NCBI GenBank assembly: GCA_028277765.1 | Contig: JANQFQ010000013.1 | Span: 1-64,000 of the forward strand | Reading direction: 5' to 3' | Length of the DNA stretch: 64,000 bases | Origin: Desulfobacterales bacterium | Lineage (GTDB): Bacteria; Desulfobacterota; Desulfobacteria; Desulfobacterales; SURF-7 | Shown: piece by piece, positions 60,565 to 64,000 of the stretch | How the letters are laid out: the number at the start of each line of letters is the position of its first letter | Position numbering within the stretch: position 1 is the first letter of the stretch | Notes under the pieces: model-generated | Told to the model about the DNA's origin: nothing | Seen by the model: the letters and a program-made list of their open reading frames with translations, nothing else | The model's database searches: none | Position numbers and translations under genes: made by a program

Positions 60565-61200
60565 TTGACTTTCTTGTGCTCATACTTTAACCATACTTTA
60601 GGATATACAGTAATGATAAAGTCAAAACCAAAACATAAGTTTGGTGAAAAACTTAGGGCGGTCAGGGTAAGAAAAGGGATAACCCTTAAGGCAGTTGCTT
60701 CCAGGGCTATGGTAAGTGAAAGCCTTGTGTCACAGATTGAACTGAATCGGGTGTCACCATCCATAGACACCCTGCTCGCAATAGCTGATGTCCTGGATAT
60801 TGATCTGGAGTATCTTTTTCAGGACTTTAAAAAAGATAAAAAAGTCTCTATTGTTCGGGCTGAAGAGAGGAACAGTGTTGTACTGAAAAAAGTGAAATAT
60901 CACCAGCTGTCCGTAATGCCTGACCCGTCGGAAAAATACGCCATTGAATCATTTTTTCTGGAGATTGATAAAGGCGGTGAAAAAGGTGATATTGAATACG
61001 GGCATATGGGACAGGAACTCGGTGTTATACTTGAAGGTAAAGGAGAACTGATATACGGTCAGAAAAGGTTCGACTTAAACAAGGGAGACAGTGTCTCTTT
61101 CCCTTCTGATATCCCTCACAGGCTTATTAATACCGGGAAGAAGACTTTAAAGGCCATCTGGGTAATTACACCGCCCAGGATGTTTTTTATGAAACGCTAA
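60565..61200 (+). CDS. HTH (XRE) - cupin transcriptional regulator (likely start 60613)
   Basis: 211 aa; HTH GITLKAVASRAMVSESLVSQIELNRVSPSIDTL, cupin GVILEGKGELIYGQKRFDLNKGDSVSFPSDIPH. Confidence 0.93.
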   Translation: MTFLCSYFNHTLGYTVMIKSKPKHKFGEKLRAVRVRKGITLKAVASRAMVSESLVSQIELNRVSPSIDTLLAIADVLDIDLEYLFQDFKKDKKVSIVRAEERNSVVLKKVKYHQLSVMPDPSEKYAIESFFLEIDKGGEKGDIEYGHMGQELGVILEGKGELIYGQKRFDLNKGDSVSFPSDIPHRLINTGKKTLKAIWVITPPRMFFMKR

Positions 61201-61210
61201 GGAGGACAAA

Positions 61211-62506
61211 ATGGGAAAAACTATTGCAGAAAAAATATTCGCTTCCCATGAAGTTGACCATCCATCAGGAGACATACATGTGATCCGTCTGGATGCGGTA
61301 TTCTGTCATGAAATAACCACGCCAATTGCGATTAATGATCTGGTTGAAAGAGGTATGGACAGGGTGTTTGATCCAGACAAGATAAAAGTGGTTATCGATC
61401 ATGTCACACCTGCAAAGGACTCAAAAACGGCCATGCAGGGAAAAATTCTCAGGGACTGGGCCGTTAGAAACAATATCAAAGATTTTTTTGATATTGGCAG
61501 AAATGGTGTGTGTCACGCTATTTTCCCTGAAAAAGGGTTTGCAAGACCCGGTTATACAATCATCATGGGTGATTCTCACACATGCACACACGGCGCGTTC
61601 GGAGCGTTTGCCGCGGGTGTGGGGACCACCGATCTTGAGGTGGGCATTCTCAAGGGTGTATGCGCGTTTAAGTATCCTGAAAGTATGAGAATAAACATCA
61701 CCGGCAGACTCTCTTCCGGCGTATTTGCAAAGGATATTATTCTTTCAATTATCGGAAAAATTGGTGTAAACGGGGCTACCAATCGAGTCATTGAATTCAC
61801 TGGGCCGGTAATAGATTCAATGACCATGGAAGCGAGGATGACCATATGCAATATGGCGGTTGAGGCAGGCGCAACATGTGGGGTATGCGCTCCGGATATG
61901 ATCACTGTTGATTATCTCTGGGATTTTATCAAAGATGAATATCCGTCAAAAGAATCTGCGCTTAAAGCATATCGTGAATATACACCAGACAATGACGCGG
62001 TCTATGCAGACATAATTGAATATGATGTAAGCGGCCTGGAACCCCAGGTAACGTTCGGATACAAGCCGGATGAGGTGAAGCCTGTCAGTGAAATGACGGG
62101 TGAAAAGATTGATCAGGTGTATATTGGTTCATGCACAAACGGAAGGATTGAAGATCTCCGGGCAGCAGCAACAGTGCTTGACGGCAAACGGATCAGCGAT
62201 TCAATCCGGGCCATTGTCTCCCCGGCAACTCCGGACATTTTCAGCCAGGCTATGGAAGAAGGGCTTTTAAAAATTTTTATGGATGCTGGATTCTGTGTCA
62301 CCAACCCGACCTGCGGCGCATGTCTGGGGATGAGCAACGGCGTACTCGCGGAAGGTGAAGTCTGCGCATCGACCACAAACAGGAACTTTAACGGCCGGAT
62401 GGGTAAAGGCGGCATGGTACATCTCATGAGCCCGGCAACTGCTGCTGCTAGCGCTGTGGCCGGCCATATAACCAACTCGAAACTGTATAAAGGTTCAGGA
62501 GGATAA
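61211..62506 (+). CDS. leuC: 3-isopropylmalate dehydratase / homoaconitase-type large subunit
   Basis: 431 aa; IIMGDSHTCTHGAFGAFAAGVGTTD, YIGSCTNGR, NPTCGACLGMSNGVLAEGEVCASTTNRNFNGRMG. Confidence 0.93.
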   Translation: MGKTIAEKIFASHEVDHPSGDIHVIRLDAVFCHEITTPIAINDLVERGMDRVFDPDKIKVVIDHVTPAKDSKTAMQGKILRDWAVRNNIKDFFDIGRNGVCHAIFPEKGFARPGYTIIMGDSHTCTHGAFGAFAAGVGTTDLEVGILKGVCAFKYPESMRINITGRLSSGVFAKDIILSIIGKIGVNGATNRVIEFTGPVIDSMTMEARMTICNMAVEAGATCGVCAPDMITVDYLWDFIKDEYPSKESALKAYREYTPDNDAVYADIIEYDVSGLEPQVTFGYKPDEVKPVSEMTGEKIDQVYIGSCTNGRIEDLRAAATVLDGKRISDSIRAIVSPATPDIFSQAMEEGLLKIFMDAGFCVTNPTCGACLGMSNGVLAEGEVCASTTNRNFNGRMGKGGMVHLMSPATAAASAVAGHITNSKLYKGSGG

Positions 62507-62508
62507 TC

Positions 62509-63033
62509 ATGAAAAACTTCAGCGGGAACGTACTCTTTCTCGACCGGTCTGATATTAATACAGATGAAATCATCCCTGCCAAGTACCTGACAGAGATTTC
62601 AAAAGAAGCCCTCAAACCATTTCTTCTGGAGGACCTTAAACTCGATGGTTTTGAACATCCACGGGACATACAGGACAAAAGCGTCATTATCACAAGGGCA
62701 AATTTCGGATGCGGCTCATCACGGGAGCACGCCCCGTGGGCCCTTGAAGTGAACGGCATCAACATGGTCATAGCGGAAAACTTTGCCAGGATTTTCAGGC
62801 AGAATATATTCAACTGCGGTATGATAGCCGCGGAACTGCCGGCTGATACCATTAACAGAATGTTCAGTTCGTTTTCAGACGTGGAAACATCAGTTCAGAC
62901 TGACCTAAAGAAAAATATGTTTACCATCAGCGGCAATGACAAAACAGAGGAGATCCCTTTTTCAATCTCCGATTTTGACCGTTCCCTTGTGGAAGCCGGC
63001 GGTTGGGTTGGATATGCAGATAAGCATTATTAG
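62509..63033 (+). CDS. leuD: 3-isopropylmalate dehydratase-type small subunit
   Basis: 174 aa; DRSDINTDEIIPAKYL, NFGCGSSREHAPWAL. Confidence 0.93.
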   Translation: MKNFSGNVLFLDRSDINTDEIIPAKYLTEISKEALKPFLLEDLKLDGFEHPRDIQDKSVIITRANFGCGSSREHAPWALEVNGINMVIAENFARIFRQNIFNCGMIAAELPADTINRMFSSFSDVETSVQTDLKKNMFTISGNDKTEEIPFSISDFDRSLVEAGGWVGYADKHY

Positions 63034-63038
63034 AATCA

Positions 63039-63464
63039 TCAGTCTCTTTTTCTTTTATAATTGCTGATATCTTTATCCTCACCATCTCCGCCTATCTGCC
63101 CATCTGCGCCAAGTGATAGGATTTCAAAGTCCCCCCATTCGCTCGGATAAATAAAGACATACTCATTCTCCCATGGATCCAGAGGGAGTTCTTTGATGTA
63201 TCGCTTTTTTGTCTTTTCATTAATTCTAGCCAGTGACTGTAAATCTGCTGGAAGTTTTCCATTATAGAGTCTGTACATTTCCACGGATGATTCAATCATC
63301 GCAATATCCATCCCCGCTTTCTCCTGTTTCGATTCAATAATATGGTGCCATATCGACCGTGCTACTACCCCTGAAAGAATACCTATGATGGCAATAACCG
63401 CAAGCATCTCTAAGAGTGTAAAACCCTGTTCGGCTTTTTGGTTCCTTAAAATCCATTTCTTCAT
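63039..63464 (-). CDS. GspG-like type II secretion/type IV pseudopilin
   Basis: 141 aa; prepilin site EQG|FTLLEMLAVIAIIGILSGVV, C-terminal GADGQIGGDGEDKDIS. Confidence 0.9.
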   Translation of the reverse strand: MKKWILRNQKAEQGFTLLEMLAVIAIIGILSGVVARSIWHHIIESKQEKAGMDIAMIESSVEMYRLYNGKLPADLQSLARINEKTKKRYIKELPLDPWENEYVFIYPSEWGDFEILSLGADGQIGGDGEDKDISNYKRKRD

Positions 63465-63771
63465 TTTTAATCTCCTTTCAATATTGGTTTATCATTATTT
63501 TCATGATATCAGAGGAATCGCATAATCGATTTTACGAACGTGTTATATTATTAGACGTACGAAACTAAATTTTTGTTTATTAAAATTGGATTTTCCAACA
63601 ACATTGTTCATTAAATCAACAAAAGGCGATCACAAGGATCGCCACTACCATGATTTAGGAAAACAGAGAAAATGAAGGCAGGGGCAGGAGGAAAAAATAA
63701 CTATTCTGGTTTTAATGATTTTGCTCATAATTATTTTGCCATAAATAGAATTAAACTATAAGCATAAAATC

Positions 63772-63978
63772 ATGCAACCCATTGACAAAGGATATACTGA
63801 CAACAGCGTAAGGATCTATTATGAAACATTTGGTGATCCACAGGATCCTGCTGTACTTTTACTCACAGGGATGGATGACCAGTGCACGTCATGGCCGCCG
63901 TTTTTCTATGAACCGATAGTCAATGCTGGTTTACGCGGGCGTGTCAACAACTCAGGGCCGAATATCCCGGTCATCTAA
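63772..63978 (+). pseudogene. Apparently truncated/frameshifted alpha/beta hydrolase fragment near right edge
   Basis: 68 aa with N-terminal IYYETFGDPQDPAVLLLTGMDDQCTSWPPFF hydrolase start, then loss of pattern; another frame reads AEYPGHLTNPEEAI. Confidence 0.5.
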
Positions 63979-64000
63979 CAAATCCGGAAGAAGCCATAGA

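Overview
The 64 kb window looks like one contiguous chromosomal segment from a Desulfobacterota-like delta-proteobacterium (inferred from gene content and interspersed repeats only). Housekeeping blocks: comM/yifB, lpxC, DUF4390, ntrY/ntrX-like, rsmD, coaD; pcm, 5-FTHF cyclo-ligase, serS, thrC; pilMNOPQ; an NtrC-type two-component pair; mtnP-apt-DHH-mtaD purine/MTA salvage; ndk, TrmJ-like methyltransferase; HTH-cupin regulator plus leuC/leuD-type hydro-lyase. Main finding: a lasso-type RiPP cluster at about 36.6-44.9 kb on the minus strand. It has a nucleotidyltransferase, a PqqD-like B1/RRE, an asparagine-synthetase-like cyclase, a 60-aa precursor, an HPr-kinase-like protein, a decayed kinase fragment, a SAM methyltransferase and an ABC exporter. 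The precursor has the lasso leader signature YxxPxLxxxG...TxG and a 25-aa core GATGPMMDGMAPGGKPMMMMMMMMP ending in eight consecutive Met codons and Pro. No canonical B2 transglutaminase-type leader peptidase is visible nearby. Other findings: a HesB-like selenoprotein with in-frame UGA and bSECIS-like hairpin that the ORF track truncates; a candidate sigma-54-dependent small RNA directly downstream of a sigma-54 regulator gene; an NtrX lacking GAFTGA; and several interspersed repeat families that abut or extend gene 3' ends. I saw no tRNA, rRNA, CRISPR or transposase genes. All calls come from reading the sequence; no searches were run.
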